Shown here: piece by piece, positions 37,521-48,455 of the stretch
Numbering within the stretch: the first letter of the stretch is position 1
Layout of the letters: each line of letters opens with the position of its first letter
NCBI GenBank assembly: GCA_002280855.1
Contig: NCEU01000005.1
Coordinates: 62,001-126,000 of the forward strand
DNA from: Sphingomonadales bacterium 32-65-25
Lineage (GTDB): Bacteria > Pseudomonadota > Alphaproteobacteria > Sphingomonadales > Sphingomonadaceae
Direction of reading: 5' to 3'
DNA: 64,000 bases
Position numbers and translations under genes: made by a program
The notes under the pieces: generated by a model
The model's input: only the letters and a program-made list of their open reading frames with translations
The model's database searches: none
What the model was told of the DNA's origin: nothing

Positions 37521-37901
37521 TTACTCGCCGTGTATGATATGCAGGATAGCGCCATCCTGCTTGTTGATGATGGTTTCAAATACGCCGCCCTTCGCTGGCT
37601 CTGGAAAGTTGCCTCGCACGATCCAGTGGGTCGGTGTGTCAGTCACTTGATAAGGGCGCTGTTGCCGGATTTGCGCTTCCCCATAAATGCCGTCTGCGAC
37701 GGCTTCAGCGATACGAGCTGCCGCATCCGGCGTCGTCACCATGCCTGCCGGCGGCCGATAGCCATTGCTGGGCAGGCCGAGCAACTGGGTTTCCTTGCCC
37801 ACATATTGGAAGGTCGAACTGGGCTCTGAACAACCCGATAGTAGAGCCGTTGCCACGAAAAGTGCGGACCGCCACACGAACCTATGGCGCCCCTCCGCCA
37901 T
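37521..37901 (-). CDS. NTF2-fold immunity-like lipoprotein
   Basis: 126 residues from the ATG at 37901. Signal SALFVATALLSGCSE with lipobox LSGC (Cys24) predicts a lipoprotein. The domain matches the NTF2-fold immunity family: PPAGMVTTPDAAARIAEAV, IYGEAQIRQQRPY, HWIVRGNFP and GGVFETIINKQDGAIL. These proteins usually neutralise a cognate polymorphic or contact-dependent toxin, but no such toxin gene is adjacent. Starts further upstream (to 38006) are open but run into the repeat. It lies between two inverted copies of a hairpin repeat, beside a RelBE-type module. Confidence 0.8.
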   Translation of the reverse strand: MAEGRHRFVWRSALFVATALLSGCSEPSSTFQYVGKETQLLGLPSNGYRPPAGMVTTPDAAARIAEAVADGIYGEAQIRQQRPYQVTDTPTHWIVRGNFPEPAKGGVFETIINKQDGAILHIIHGE

Positions 37902-38000
37902 CCCGCCTTCAAGTTGGTTATTCTGCATCGCTCTTTGGCCCTGCATATTCGCCTGCGACTTCAATATGCGTGAAAACAGGGCCGAGCGTGCACAAAATCC

Positions 38001-38055
38001 CAACAAAAGTGGGTGCAGGGCCTCAGGCCCTGCCCGCCGGAGGCCTCTTCTTGCT
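38001..38055 (-). terminator. Right copy of the inverted repeat; likely terminator of the RelBE-type operon
   Basis: On the minus strand AAGAAGAGGCCTCCGGCGG leads to hairpin GCAGGGCC-TGA-GGCCCTGC (38033-38015), then ACCCACTTTTGTTG. It begins 13 nt after the toxin stop. The hairpin plus T-rich tail fits a Rho-independent terminator, and it insulates the immunity-like gene downstream. Confidence 0.7.
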
Positions 38056-38067
38056 TACTCTGCCCAA

Positions 38068-38340
38068 TCACCGCCGATAGACGTCGCGGCGGTTACCCAG
38101 CCGGATCACGGTGATCAGCATCACGCCGTCATCCAGATCGGCGATGATGCGCCAATCGCCGACACGGTATTTCCAGAAATCGCCGAGGTCCTTGCCGCGC
38201 AGGGCTTCACCAATGCTGCGCGGGTCGTCGAGTGTGGCGACGCGGTCGCGCAGGAACGTCAGGATACGCTTGGCGATTTGCGGATCGAGTTTGCGGAGCT
38301 GCTTGGCGGCGCTGTCGGTGAGCTCAATCTGCCAGGCCAT
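38068..38340 (-). CDS. RelE/ParE-family toxin
   Basis: 90 residues. MAWQIELTDSAAKQLRKLDP, the helix RILTFLRDRV, then FWKYRVGDWRIIADLDDGVMLITVIRLGNRRDVYR match the RelE/YafQ-like ribonuclease fold with basic residues in the last strands (Arg in WRII and in GNRRDVYR). It is translationally coupled to the antitoxin gene before it (17-nt overlap). Such toxins cut mRNA in the ribosome when free of antitoxin. Confidence 0.9.
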   Translation of the reverse strand: MAWQIELTDSAAKQLRKLDPQIAKRILTFLRDRVATLDDPRSIGEALRGKDLGDFWKYRVGDWRIIADLDDGVMLITVIRLGNRRDVYRR

Positions 38341-38551
38341 AATCCGCCAGCAGATCGTTCAGCGGCACGCGGCCTTCGGTGCCGGCGCGCACGCGGGCGA
38401 GGATTTCGGCGGAGAGGTGCGCGTCTTCCAGATCGTCGATGTGTTCGATGATGGCTTCCACCGCATAGAAGGTCTTTGACCGGCCGGTGAGCGCAGACAG
38501 GGCCGAGAGGCGGCTTTCGACATCGACAGGAAGGCGCAGTGACATTGGCAT
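38324..38551 (-). CDS. Ribbon-helix-helix antitoxin
   Basis: 75 residues from the ATG at 38551 (an ATG 6 nt later is possible). MSLRLPVDVESRLSALSALTG is the ribbon and first helix of an RHH DNA-binding domain, followed by RSKTFYAVEAIIEHIDDLED. The C-terminal part (LARVRAGTEGRVPLNDLLADY) should wrap the toxin. Order antitoxin then toxin is the RelBE norm. The operator is described separately. Confidence 0.88.
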   Translation of the reverse strand: MPMSLRLPVDVESRLSALSALTGRSKTFYAVEAIIEHIDDLEDAHLSAEILARVRAGTEGRVPLNDLLADYGLAD

Positions 38552-38557
38552 AGAGTG

Positions 38558-38586
38558 AAAATACCACTGCGATACACGTATTGCAA
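38558..38586 (-). promoter_or_regulatory. Promoter and operator of the RelBE-type operon
   Basis: Minus strand: -35 TTGCAA, 17-nt spacer, -10 TATTTT. Inside lies the inverted repeat GCAATAC-GT-GTATCGC (38584-38569), one mismatch, a plausible RHH antitoxin site. The expected transcript start falls at or within a few bases of the ATG at 38551, so the mRNA may be nearly leaderless. Confidence 0.6.
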
Positions 38587-38631
38587 TCAACTTCTTGCAT
38601 CCCGCCCGCATATCCCCCATCGGGCGCGGGC

Positions 38632-39405
38632 ATGACCTTCATCTATCTGTTTCTGGCGCTGGGGCTGGCGGTGGGCTTGAACCACCCGGCGTGGGCGTGG
38701 CGGGTGTTGGCGCAGGTGGGTGCGGCGGCGGCGTTGGGCATGATGGCCTGGTCGATCTGGCTGGCCAATGGCGACGGCACCTTTGCGGCGCGGGCCAGCG
38801 ATGATGTGCGGCCGTTGCTGCTCAATATCATGGCGGTGATTGCGGTGCTGGCGGTCCTGCTGCTGCTGGCGCTGCTGCCGGCGCAGTGGCGGCGGTACGC
38901 GGAGCCGGTGCCGGACTGGAACCAGCGGCAGAAGTGGGGGCAGATCGCCCGCATCCTGCACTGGACGAGCGCCGTGCTGATGCTGGCCGCGCTGCCAATG
39001 GGGCTGTTCGTGACGGTGCTTCGCCCTTCGCCGGAGCGCACGGATTTTCTTGCGGCGCATATCGGCATTGGCGTTGCGGTGTTTTTCCTGCTGCTGTTGC
39101 GCTGGGCGGCCCAGCGCGCTTCGCCTGGTCCGGCCAGCCCCAACGGCGCGGCCAAGCTCAACAAATTGGCGCTATATCTGGCGTTGGCCACGTTGCCGGT
39201 TTCGGGGTTGTTGCTGGCGGGGGCCACGGGCTGGTCGGTGTTGGGGTTGCACCTGCCCGAAGCCCTGCCGATGCCGCCGGCCCGCGCGTTGCACATCTGG
39301 CTTTCCGGCCTGTTCGCCGCCGCGTTCGCGGCCCATGCCGGCGCGGTGCTGTGGCATCATTTCGCGCTGCGTGATCGCCAGCTCATCCGCCGCATGTTGC
39401 GCTAG
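38632..39405 (+). CDS. Cytochrome b561-like membrane protein
   Basis: 257 residues with about six helices. The C-terminal four-helix part has the b561 haem-ligand His residues: [64 protein letters not shown]. The N-terminal two helices with the long loop are an extension over the usual 180-residue CybB. The role is electron transfer between membrane quinol and a periplasmic or cytoplasmic acceptor. Sits between the RelBE module and uvrB. Confidence 0.85.
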   Translation: MTFIYLFLALGLAVGLNHPAWAWRVLAQVGAAAALGMMAWSIWLANGDGTFAARASDDVRPLLLNIMAVIAVLAVLLLLALLPAQWRRYAEPVPDWNQRQKWGQIARILHWTSAVLMLAALPMGLFVTVLRPSPERTDFLAAHIGIGVAVFFLLLLRWAAQRASPGPASPNGAAKLNKLALYLALATLPVSGLLLAGATGWSVLGLHLPEALPMPPARALHIWLSGLFAAAFAAHAGAVLWHHFALRDRQLIRRMLR

Positions 39406-39437
39406 AACAAATCACGCACAACAGCCATAGTCGCGCC

Positions 39438-41634
<2,197 letters not shown>

Positions 41635-41642
<8 letters not shown>

Positions 41643-41661
41643 CTTGGTCGCGCCTTTTTTT
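41635..41661 (+). terminator. Rho-independent terminator of uvrB
   Basis: GGCGC (41635-41639), 10-nt loop, GCGCC (41650-41654), then seven T. The left arm overlaps the last codons of uvrB. Confidence 0.7.
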
Positions 41662-41703
41662 GCCGACGTTGTCGGATGAACAGACGGGCATGGAGACCCG
41701 CCT

Positions 41704-41985
41704 ATGATTCGCAGCTTTGCCAATAAGGACACCGAGGCGCTATTCAACGGGCAGCGCGTGCGTCGCTTGCCGCCCGATATTCTCATTCGCGCGCTCGCCA
41801 TGTTGCGCCGGATCGATGCGGCAAGCCTGCTGAGCGACCTTGCGATCCCGCCCGGAAACCAACTTGAAGCCTTGAAGCGCGACCGCCAGGGCCAACATAG
41901 TGTTCGCATCAATCAGCAATGGCGTGTATGTTTTATGTGGCGTGACGGGGATGCCTTTGATGTCGAAATCGTCGATTATCACTGA
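41704..41985 (+). CDS. higB: HigB-family toxin
   Basis: 93 residues: MIRSFANKDTEALFNG, RRLPPDILIRALAMLRRID, PGNQLEALKRDRQGQHSVRINQQWRVCF and final EIVDYH. This is the HigB/RelE-type ribosome-dependent mRNase with the canonical PPGNxLE-L motif. GGAG lies 8 nt before the ATG. Toxin-before-antitoxin order is typical of higBA. Its end overlaps higA by 35 nt. Confidence 0.92.
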   Translation: MIRSFANKDTEALFNGQRVRRLPPDILIRALAMLRRIDAASLLSDLAIPPGNQLEALKRDRQGQHSVRINQQWRVCFMWRDGDAFDVEIVDYH

Positions 41986-42277
41986 CGCGCCCAACCCGCA
42001 TCCGGGCTTTGGGCTGCGCGAAGACCTGCTGGAACCGCTGGGCCAGTCGGTGGAAGATGTCGCGCGCGCGACTGGGATCGCTGCATCCCGTATCGCTGCT
42101 GTGCTCGATGGCAAGGCCTCCATCGATGCGGAGTTCGATCTGCGCTTCGGCCGCTATTTCGGCTTCTCGCCGGGCTATTTCCTGCGCCTGCAGAATCAGC
42201 ATGATATCGCCCAGGCCCGCCACGATGCCGGCCCGGCGCTTGATGCGATCACGCCGTTCCAGACGGCCGCGGAATAA
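41951..42277 (+). CDS. higA: HigA-family antitoxin, XRE-type helix-turn-helix
   Basis: About 108 residues from ATG 41951 (MPLMSKSS; 41960 is an alternative). The helix-turn-helix runs SVEDVARATGIAASRIAAVLDGKASI, then DLRFGRYFGFSPGYFLRLQNQHDI, the HigA/VapI signature. It neutralises HigB and represses the operon. Long overlap with higB ensures coupling. Converges with the small lipoprotein gene directly at its end. Confidence 0.9.
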   Translation: MPLMSKSSIITDAPNPHPGFGLREDLLEPLGQSVEDVARATGIAASRIAAVLDGKASIDAEFDLRFGRYFGFSPGYFLRLQNQHDIAQARHDAGPALDAITPFQTAAE

Positions 42278-42592
42278 TCAGATCAGGCAACCCACCCCGG
42301 CGCGCAGGAATTCCGCCACCAGGCCGGGGTCGCGCTCGTCGGTCAGCTTGTTGGCGATTTCGCGGATGCTCATGCGTTCAAAACGTTCGGCACGCAGGCC
42401 GGTGAGTTCCTGCAGGCGGCGCAGCTGGCCGATGGAGAGGCGTTCGCCCAACCGGCCACCCATGCACTGGGCCTGGCGCGGGGGCACGCCCAGTTCCGTC
42501 AGGTTGCTGGTGATGCGTTGGGCCGGGGTGGTGCAGGCGGCAAGTGCCAGCGGCAGGGTGATGAGAGCAACAAGGGAAAGGCGCGGCGTCAT
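42278..42592 (-). CDS. Small predicted lipoprotein, unknown
   Basis: 104 residues from ATG 42592: signal LVALITLPLALAACTT with lipobox ALAAC, then TSNLTELGVPPRQAQCMGGRL and a helical part with three cysteines in total (CTT, QCM, GCLI). No family known to me, though similar small proteins with LxxLGVPPxQAxC occur in sphingomonads. Divergent from crtZ with a 75-nt gap. Confidence 0.7.
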   Translation of the reverse strand: MTPRLSLVALITLPLALAACTTPAQRITSNLTELGVPPRQAQCMGGRLGERLSIGQLRRLQELTGLRAERFERMSIREIANKLTDERDPGLVAEFLRAGVGCLI

Positions 42593-42667
42593 GTCGGCTC
42601 CAAATTGATGGGGGTGCGGCAACACCCCTAGTGATTAGCGGCTTTTGTCTGGCTATAGCATGAACCC

Positions 42668-43261
42668 ATGCTTGATTATCTGGCTTCGCTCTCCACCCGC
42701 TATCCCGTGCTCGCCGATGTGAATTGGTGGCAGGGCATCGGCATCGCGCTGCTCGTGGTGGGAATCATGGAGGTGGTGGCCATCGTCTCCCACAAATATG
42801 TGATGCACGGGTTCCTGTGGAGCCTGCACAAATCCCACCACGAACCGCGCACCGGGATGTTTGAAAAGAACGACTGGTTCGGCGTGGCCGGTGCCATCCC
42901 GTCGATGATCCTGCTGATGATCGGCACGCACTATGGCCTGCACATGATCACCGCCATCGGAGCGGGCATCACCATGTATGGCGCCATCTATTTCTTCCTG
43001 CATGATGTTCTGGTTCACCGCCGCGTGAAGCATCGCTGGAACCCGCAATGGGGTTACATGAAGCGGGTGGTGCAGGCGCACCGGCTGCATCACGTGGTGG
43101 AAACCAAGCACGGCACGGTGAGCTTCGGCTTCATCTGGGCGCCGCCGATCCGCAAGCTGAAGGCGCAACTGGAAGCCGATGGCCGCGGCCGCATCCGCGC
43201 GAGCGCGAAGATGAAGGCCGAAATGGGGATGATTGATAACGCGGAACATTGGGCGCGGTAA
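42668..43261 (+). CDS. crtZ: Beta-carotene 3-hydroxylase (diiron membrane hydroxylase)
   Basis: 197 residues. Four histidine motifs for the diiron centre: HKYVMHG, HKSHHEP, HDVLVHRR and HRLHHVVE. Three to four helices. It adds 3- and 3'-hydroxyls to beta-ionone rings giving zeaxanthin. It converges with crtB, 48 nt apart, and with crtYIB forms a complete route from geranylgeranyl diphosphate to zeaxanthin. Confidence 0.95.
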   Translation: MLDYLASLSTRYPVLADVNWWQGIGIALLVVGIMEVVAIVSHKYVMHGFLWSLHKSHHEPRTGMFEKNDWFGVAGAIPSMILLMIGTHYGLHMITAIGAGITMYGAIYFFLHDVLVHRRVKHRWNPQWGYMKRVVQAHRLHHVVETKHGTVSFGFIWAPPIRKLKAQLEADGRGRIRASAKMKAEMGMIDNAEHWAR

Positions 43262-43272
43262 GACCGACCTTC

Positions 43273-43300
43273 GTCGTCATCCCGGCGAAAGCCGGAGCGA
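43273..43300. repeat. Short palindromic repeat between convergent crtZ and crtB
   Basis: GTCATCCCGGCGAAAGCCGG contains CCGGC-GAAA-GCCGG (43282-43295). The motif is a common dispersed intergenic repeat in alphaproteobacteria and may act as a bidirectional stop here. Confidence 0.6.
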
Positions 43301-43309
43301 CGGGCACCC

Positions 43310-44242
43310 CTATTCCGGCATCGTCCACAGGCCGTCACGGCTTGGCCCCGGCATCGGCCAGCGCTGCTTGCGCACCAGCGCATCGCCCAGCGCCAACGCC
43401 ACAGCACGGGCCTTTTCGGCTTTCGTCGTCGAAACCCGCTGAGCCAGCCCCTCTTCCTCCAGCCCGCGCACCTTGCGGCCGATGCCGCCATAGATGCGGG
43501 CTGCGGCCAGCACAGCCCAGGCGGCGCGGTTGCCCAGTGCCGAGGTGCCGAAGCGGGCTGATTCCTCATAGTCCTCGGCCTTGAACACCAACCGGGCGAC
43601 CAGCCGCGACAGCTGCCGGCGGTTGCGTTCCAGCACGTAACTGTCGGGTTCCAGCCGCACGCTGGCCAGCCAATCATCGGGGATATAACGGCGGCCGTTC
43701 ATCGCGTCTTCGACCACGTCGCGGGCGATGTTGTTGAGCTGAAAGCTCATCCCCAGATCACAGGCGCGTTCCAGCACCGCGCGTTCGTCGGGCTTCACGC
43801 CCATCACGATCGCCATCATCACACCCACGCAGCCCGCCACGTGATAGCAATAGGTGAGCGTATCATCGAAGGTGTGGAATGGCCGCGCTTCCATGTCGAT
43901 GCGGAAGCCCTGGATGAGATCGCGCGGATAGCGCGCCGGCATCCCCGTCTGCTGCACCACCAGCGCCAGCGCTTCGTAAGGCGTACCGGGCGTGGGATTG
44001 CCGGCCAGAGCGCGTTCGGTTTCCCAATGCACTTCGGCCAGGCGTTCGGCCGGCGGGCGGCGATCATCGTTGCGGCCCTCGCCCAGCACCTGGCCATCGA
44101 TCACATCATCGGTGTGGCGGCACCAGGCATAAAGCAGCATGGCGCGATCACGCGTCGGGCCATCGAACAGGCGGCTGGCCAGTGCGAAGCTTTTCGAACC
44201 GCGGGCGATGGCGTCGCGGGCATTGGCAAGAACGTCAGACAC
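43310..44242 (-). CDS. crtB: 15-cis-phytoene synthase
   Basis: 310 residues from the GTG at 44242 (VSDVLANARDAIARGSKSF), 55 nt after the crtI stop; an ATG at 44329 would overlap crtI. Aspartate-rich motifs: LYAWCRHTDDVIDG and NIARDVVEDAMNGRRYIP. It condenses two geranylgeranyl diphosphates into phytoene. The last gene of crtY-crtI-crtB on the minus strand. Confidence 0.95.
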   Translation of the reverse strand: MSDVLANARDAIARGSKSFALASRLFDGPTRDRAMLLYAWCRHTDDVIDGQVLGEGRNDDRRPPAERLAEVHWETERALAGNPTPGTPYEALALVVQQTGMPARYPRDLIQGFRIDMEARPFHTFDDTLTYCYHVAGCVGVMMAIVMGVKPDERAVLERACDLGMSFQLNNIARDVVEDAMNGRRYIPDDWLASVRLEPDSYVLERNRRQLSRLVARLVFKAEDYEESARFGTSALGNRAAWAVLAAARIYGGIGRKVRGLEEEGLAQRVSTTKAEKARAVALALGDALVRKQRWPMPGPSRDGLWTMPE

Positions 44243-44297
44243 GGATGGGCTTCTGCCCGCCTGCGCCGCGCGGCGCAAGCGGGCTGAATGGCGGAGG

Positions 44298-45791
44298 TTA
44301 CGCCGCCTTCTTGCCCAGCAGATCCTCAACCATCAGCTTGCCGGTGGCCTTGGCGCTGCCCACCACGCCGGGGATGCCGGCGCCGGGGTGCGTGCCGGCA
44401 CCAACGAAATAGAGGTTGGACAGCACGTCATCGCGGTTGTGCGTCCGGAAATAGGCGCTCTGCCACAGCACCGGTTCCAGGCTGAAGGCGCTGCCCTGGT
44501 GGGCAAACAATTCGGTTTCGAAATCCTTCGGCGTCCAGGTGCGCAGCGTCACCAGATCGCGCTTGAGATTGGGCAGAACGCGGCGTTCCAACGCGTCCAG
44601 AATCGAATCGGCGTACCGCGGGGCTTCCTTTTCCCAATCGATGTCCAGCTTGCCCAGATGCGGCACCGGCGACAGCACATAATAGGCGCCGTGGCCTTCG
44701 GGGGCGAGGCCCGGATCGGTCATCGTCGGGTGATGCAGATACAGCGAGAAATCCTCAGGCAGTTCGCCGCCCTTGTAGATTTCGCTGAGCAGTTCCTTGT
44801 AGCGATGGCCAAACAGGATGGTGTGGTGCGCAACATCGGTGCGCACGCCCTTCAGGCCGAAATAGATCACGAACAGCGACGGCGAGAAGCTGCGGCGCTT
44901 CATCTTGGCCGCCATTTCGGCGCCGCGCGGATGGCCGCCCAGCAGTTCCTGATAGGTGTTGACCACGTCGCCATTGGAGCACACGGCATCAAAGCGCCCC
45001 GACCAACCATCGGCGCAGCGTACACCCGTAACGCGCCCGCTGTCGGCCATGATGGCTTCGACCTTGCTGCCCATGCGCACGGTCCCGCCAATATCCTCGA
45101 ACAGCTTGACGAGGCCGCGCACCAGCGAGCCGGTGCCGCCGCGCGGGAACCAGACGCCCCATTTCTTCTCCAGCGCGTGGATCAGCGCATAGACACTGGA
45201 CGTGCGGAACGGATTGCCGCCCACCAGCAGCGTGTGGAAACTGAACGCCTGGCGCAGGCGCTCGTCCTCAATGTGGCGCGACACCATCGAATAGACCGAA
45301 CGGAAGGCCTCATAGCGCATCAGCTGCGGCGCGGCCTTGAGCATCGACTTGAAATCGAGGAACGCTTCATGGCCCAGCTTTTCATAGCCTTCACGAAACA
45401 CGTTATCCGAAAATTTCAGGAATTCCTGATAGCCGGCAACGTCTTTCACGTTGAGTTCGCCGATCTGGCGCAGCAGTTCCTTTTCGTCGTTGGAATAATC
45501 GAAAACCGTGCCGTCTTCCCACATCAGGCGGTAAAACGGCATCACCGGCATCAGTTCGACATAGTCCGACAATTTGCGGCCAGACAGCTCGAACAATTCT
45601 TCCAGGCAGGTCGGATCGGTGATCACGGTGGGGCCGGCATCAAAGATGAAGCCATCATCTTCAAACACATAGGCACGGCCACCCGGCTTGTCGCGGGCTT
45701 CGATCAACGTGGTCTGGATGCCGGCCGATTGCAGGCGGATGGCCAGCGCCAATCCACCAAAACCGGAACCAATCACTGCGGCAGTCGTCAT
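44298..45791 (-). CDS. crtI: Phytoene desaturase (neurosporene/lycopene-forming)
   Basis: 497 residues. N-terminal FAD site AAVIGSGFGGLALAIRLQ and the C-terminal CrtI signature VGAGTHPGAGIPGVVGSAKATG. It introduces the double bonds converting phytoene to lycopene; with CrtY present, four-step desaturation is expected. The ATG overlaps the crtY stop by 4 nt. Confidence 0.96.
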   Translation of the reverse strand: MTTAAVIGSGFGGLALAIRLQSAGIQTTLIEARDKPGGRAYVFEDDGFIFDAGPTVITDPTCLEELFELSGRKLSDYVELMPVMPFYRLMWEDGTVFDYSNDEKELLRQIGELNVKDVAGYQEFLKFSDNVFREGYEKLGHEAFLDFKSMLKAAPQLMRYEAFRSVYSMVSRHIEDERLRQAFSFHTLLVGGNPFRTSSVYALIHALEKKWGVWFPRGGTGSLVRGLVKLFEDIGGTVRMGSKVEAIMADSGRVTGVRCADGWSGRFDAVCSNGDVVNTYQELLGGHPRGAEMAAKMKRRSFSPSLFVIYFGLKGVRTDVAHHTILFGHRYKELLSEIYKGGELPEDFSLYLHHPTMTDPGLAPEGHGAYYVLSPVPHLGKLDIDWEKEAPRYADSILDALERRVLPNLKRDLVTLRTWTPKDFETELFAHQGSAFSLEPVLWQSAYFRTHNRDDVLSNLYFVGAGTHPGAGIPGVVGSAKATGKLMVEDLLGKKAA

Positions 45792-46954
45792 TTTATCCCC
45801 AATTCATACTTGACCAGCGTGCCCAGCGCCCGCAGCGGCGGGATGGGCGGCCGGCCGGAAAACACTTTCGGCCAATCATTCCAGCGATTGTCGGCGGCAT
45901 AGAGCCGGCCCACCAGATCGTCTGGATGTTCATAAAAACGTTCCATGATCGTGCGCCGTTCCTCGTCCTGCGCGGCGAGGAACAACATGCGATTGAGCAC
46001 GCGATACATGCCGCGGCTGTTCCACACACGCACTGCGTGGTCGCGGCAGGCGCGGTGGATGGTCGCGGCATCGAACGCCGGCAGTGCGGCGACCATATCG
46101 GCCATGCGCACGGCATCGGGGAAGCTGTAGCCGGTCACCGGGTTGAACAGGCCGGCGCCCAGGCCAACACGCGCCACACCAGGCACGCCTTCATCCAGGA
46201 ATTTTTCGATATCGCCGCCAATGGCCAGCGGCAGGATGCCGGCTTCCTCGCGGGTGACGGCGGTGATCTTCCAGCCTTGGGCCGCCGCGTAATCGGCGAT
46301 GTGCTGGCGCAGCAGATCGGGCGCCAGATCGCGGCCGTCGGAAAAATACGTGTCTTCGATCAGCACGTGGCGCGGACCGAACGGCAATGTGTAGATGAAG
46401 CGATAGCCATCGTGCTGCGGCACCGTCGCGTCCATGATGATCGGGCCATCAAGGCCGTGCGGCTCCGCCAGTTCCACTTCCTGACCCAGGAATTTCTGCC
46501 ACCGCAGATCAAGCGCGGTCGATTTGCTCTGGCCGCGGCCATCGATCACGGCGCTGCAGGTCAGCACGCGCTGATCGGCCAGCGTCACGCTGGTCGGCGT
46601 CATCGCCACCACCGGCACGCCGGTGATGATGTGCGCCGGCGGCAGCGCCTTGGCCACTTCGGCAGCGAGCCGCTCGCTGTTGCTGCTGCCATAGCCCACG
46701 TTCAGCGTGCGGGCGTGGCGCGGGAAGCGCACCGAATAGCAATCCCAGCGATGCGCAAACAACGGCTGGGTCCAGCGGCGCTGTTCTTCATTGATGTCGA
46801 GCCCAAAGCTGGACCAGGTGTGATCGCCGCCGATGGTTGCCCCGGCTTCCACGATGGCCACGCGCAGGTCTGGGCGCAGTTGCGCCAGGCGCAGCGCGAT
46901 GAGGCCGTTGGCAAGGCCTCCGCCAGCAAGGACAAGATCGAAATCCGGTGTCAC
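45788..46954 (-). CDS. crtY: Lycopene beta-cyclase, CrtY type
   Basis: 388 residues from the GTG at 46954 (VTPDFDLVLAGGGLANGL). FAD/NAD-binding GGGLANGLIALRL, then EAGATIGGDHTWS and FMDATVPQHDGYRFIYTLPF-like core (IIMDATVPQHDGYRF) and GLGAGLFNPVTGYSFPDAV. It cyclises both ends of lycopene to beta-carotene. Divergent from the P450 gene across a 115-nt shared promoter region, which hints at common control. Confidence 0.95.
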   Translation of the reverse strand: MTPDFDLVLAGGGLANGLIALRLAQLRPDLRVAIVEAGATIGGDHTWSSFGLDINEEQRRWTQPLFAHRWDCYSVRFPRHARTLNVGYGSSNSERLAAEVAKALPPAHIITGVPVVAMTPTSVTLADQRVLTCSAVIDGRGQSKSTALDLRWQKFLGQEVELAEPHGLDGPIIMDATVPQHDGYRFIYTLPFGPRHVLIEDTYFSDGRDLAPDLLRQHIADYAAAQGWKITAVTREEAGILPLAIGGDIEKFLDEGVPGVARVGLGAGLFNPVTGYSFPDAVRMADMVAALPAFDAATIHRACRDHAVRVWNSRGMYRVLNRMLFLAAQDEERRTIMERFYEHPDDLVGRLYAADNRWNDWPKVFSGRPPIPPLRALGTLVKYELGIK

Positions 46955-47069
46955 ACTTGGCGTGTTAGCCGGGCGACGCCGCCGGGGGAAGTGGCGGTTT
47001 GCCGCTGTGATTGCGCCGGGCGGTGGAAATGCGTATCTCACCTCCGCACCCAGCAAGAGGCCAGCGCCC

Positions 47070-48455
47070 ATGAATGCCCCCGTCGCGAAAAGCGAATTCA
47101 TCCCGGCCGACCTGCCGGAACCGACCTATGCCGAGCTGGAGCATATCCCCGGCATGACCCCGGCGCGCTTTCCGATCCTGCGCACGCTGAAGTTCCTCGC
47201 CAACCCGCTCGGCCGCAGCCGCGAACTGTTCGAGCAACATGGCCGCATCGTGCGCCGGCAGGATTTCGGCGGCTGGGGCGTTTCGATGATCGGCCCGGAA
47301 GCCAACGAGATGATCCTGTTCAACAAGGACAAGATCTTCTCCAGCGAACTGGGCTGGAACCCGGTACTGGAACTGCTGTTCCCGCGCGGGCTGATGTTGA
47401 TGGATTTCGAAGAACATCGCATCCATCGCAAGACGCTGAGCGTCGCCTTCAAGACCGAGCCGATGCAGCATTATTTCACCCAGCTGGATGAAGGCATCAC
47501 CCGCGGCCTCGCGAAATGGCCGAAGGGCAAATCGCTGAACTTCTACCCATCGATCAAGTCCCTCACCCTCGATCTCGCCGCCACCAGTTTCCTTGGCGTG
47601 CCGTGGGGCGGCGAAGCGGAAAAGATCAACAAGGCCTTCTGCGACATGGTCGCGGCGTCGGTTGGCGTGATCCGCAAGCCGCTGCCCTTCACCGCGATGA
47701 AGCGCGGCGTCGATGGCCGGGCCTTCATGAGCGCCTATTTCGCCGGCGAGATCCCCAAGCGGCGCGGGGTCGTGGCCAACGACATCTTCACCCAGGTCTG
47801 CAACGCCCGCGATGAGAACGACAATCTGCTCGGTGAGCAGGACATCATCGATCACATGAACTTCCTGATGATGGCCGCGCACGACACCACCACGTCGTCG
47901 ATCACTTCGATCGTGTGGTGCCTGGCCAAATATCCGGAATGGCAGGACAAGCTGCGCGAAGAGATCAAGGGCATCCGCGAGCGCCACGGCAAGCTGAGCT
48001 ATGCCACGCTGGGTGAGATGGAAATCACCGACATGGTGTTCAAGGAAGCGCTGCGGCTGATCCCGCCGGTGCCCTCCATGCCGCGCCGCGCCGTGAAGAG
48101 CTTCACCTTCCAGAACCATGTCGTGCCGGCCGGCGCGCATATCGGCGTCAACCAGATGATCAGCCACCGCCTGGAAGAATATTGGCCGAACCCGGAGCAT
48201 TTCGATCCCAACAGGTTTACGCTCGAAAACAGCCGCGGCCGCCACAAATATGCCTGGGTGCCCTTCGGCGGCGGCGCCCACATGTGCCTGGGCCAGCATT
48301 TTGCCTACATGCAGGTGAAGATGTTCTTCTTCGCCCTGCTGGAAGGCCATCGCATCGTCGCGGAAAAGCCGCTGGGTGACGTGGAAAGCGATTTCCGCAT
48401 GTTCCCGATCCCCAAGCCCAAGGATGGCCTGCCCGTGCGTATCGAGGCGATCTGA
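47070..48455 (+). CDS. Cytochrome P450 divergent from crtY
   Basis: 461 residues. Haem-binding FGGGAHMCLGQHFA with ligand Cys406, ExxR in FKEALRL, and I-helix oxygen-activation AAHDTTTS. The HRIHRKTLSVAF segment resembles P450s that act on large hydrophobic substrates (sterols, retinoids, carotenoids). No membrane anchor. Redox partners are not nearby. Position beside crtY suggests a carotenoid or apocarotenoid substrate but the sequence alone does not prove it. The next gene starts in its stop codon. Confidence 0.9.
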   Translation: MNAPVAKSEFIPADLPEPTYAELEHIPGMTPARFPILRTLKFLANPLGRSRELFEQHGRIVRRQDFGGWGVSMIGPEANEMILFNKDKIFSSELGWNPVLELLFPRGLMLMDFEEHRIHRKTLSVAFKTEPMQHYFTQLDEGITRGLAKWPKGKSLNFYPSIKSLTLDLAATSFLGVPWGGEAEKINKAFCDMVAASVGVIRKPLPFTAMKRGVDGRAFMSAYFAGEIPKRRGVVANDIFTQVCNARDENDNLLGEQDIIDHMNFLMMAAHDTTTSSITSIVWCLAKYPEWQDKLREEIKGIRERHGKLSYATLGEMEITDMVFKEALRLIPPVPSMPRRAVKSFTFQNHVVPAGAHIGVNQMISHRLEEYWPNPEHFDPNRFTLENSRGRHKYAWVPFGGGAHMCLGQHFAYMQVKMFFFALLEGHRIVAEKPLGDVESDFRMFPIPKPKDGLPVRIEAI

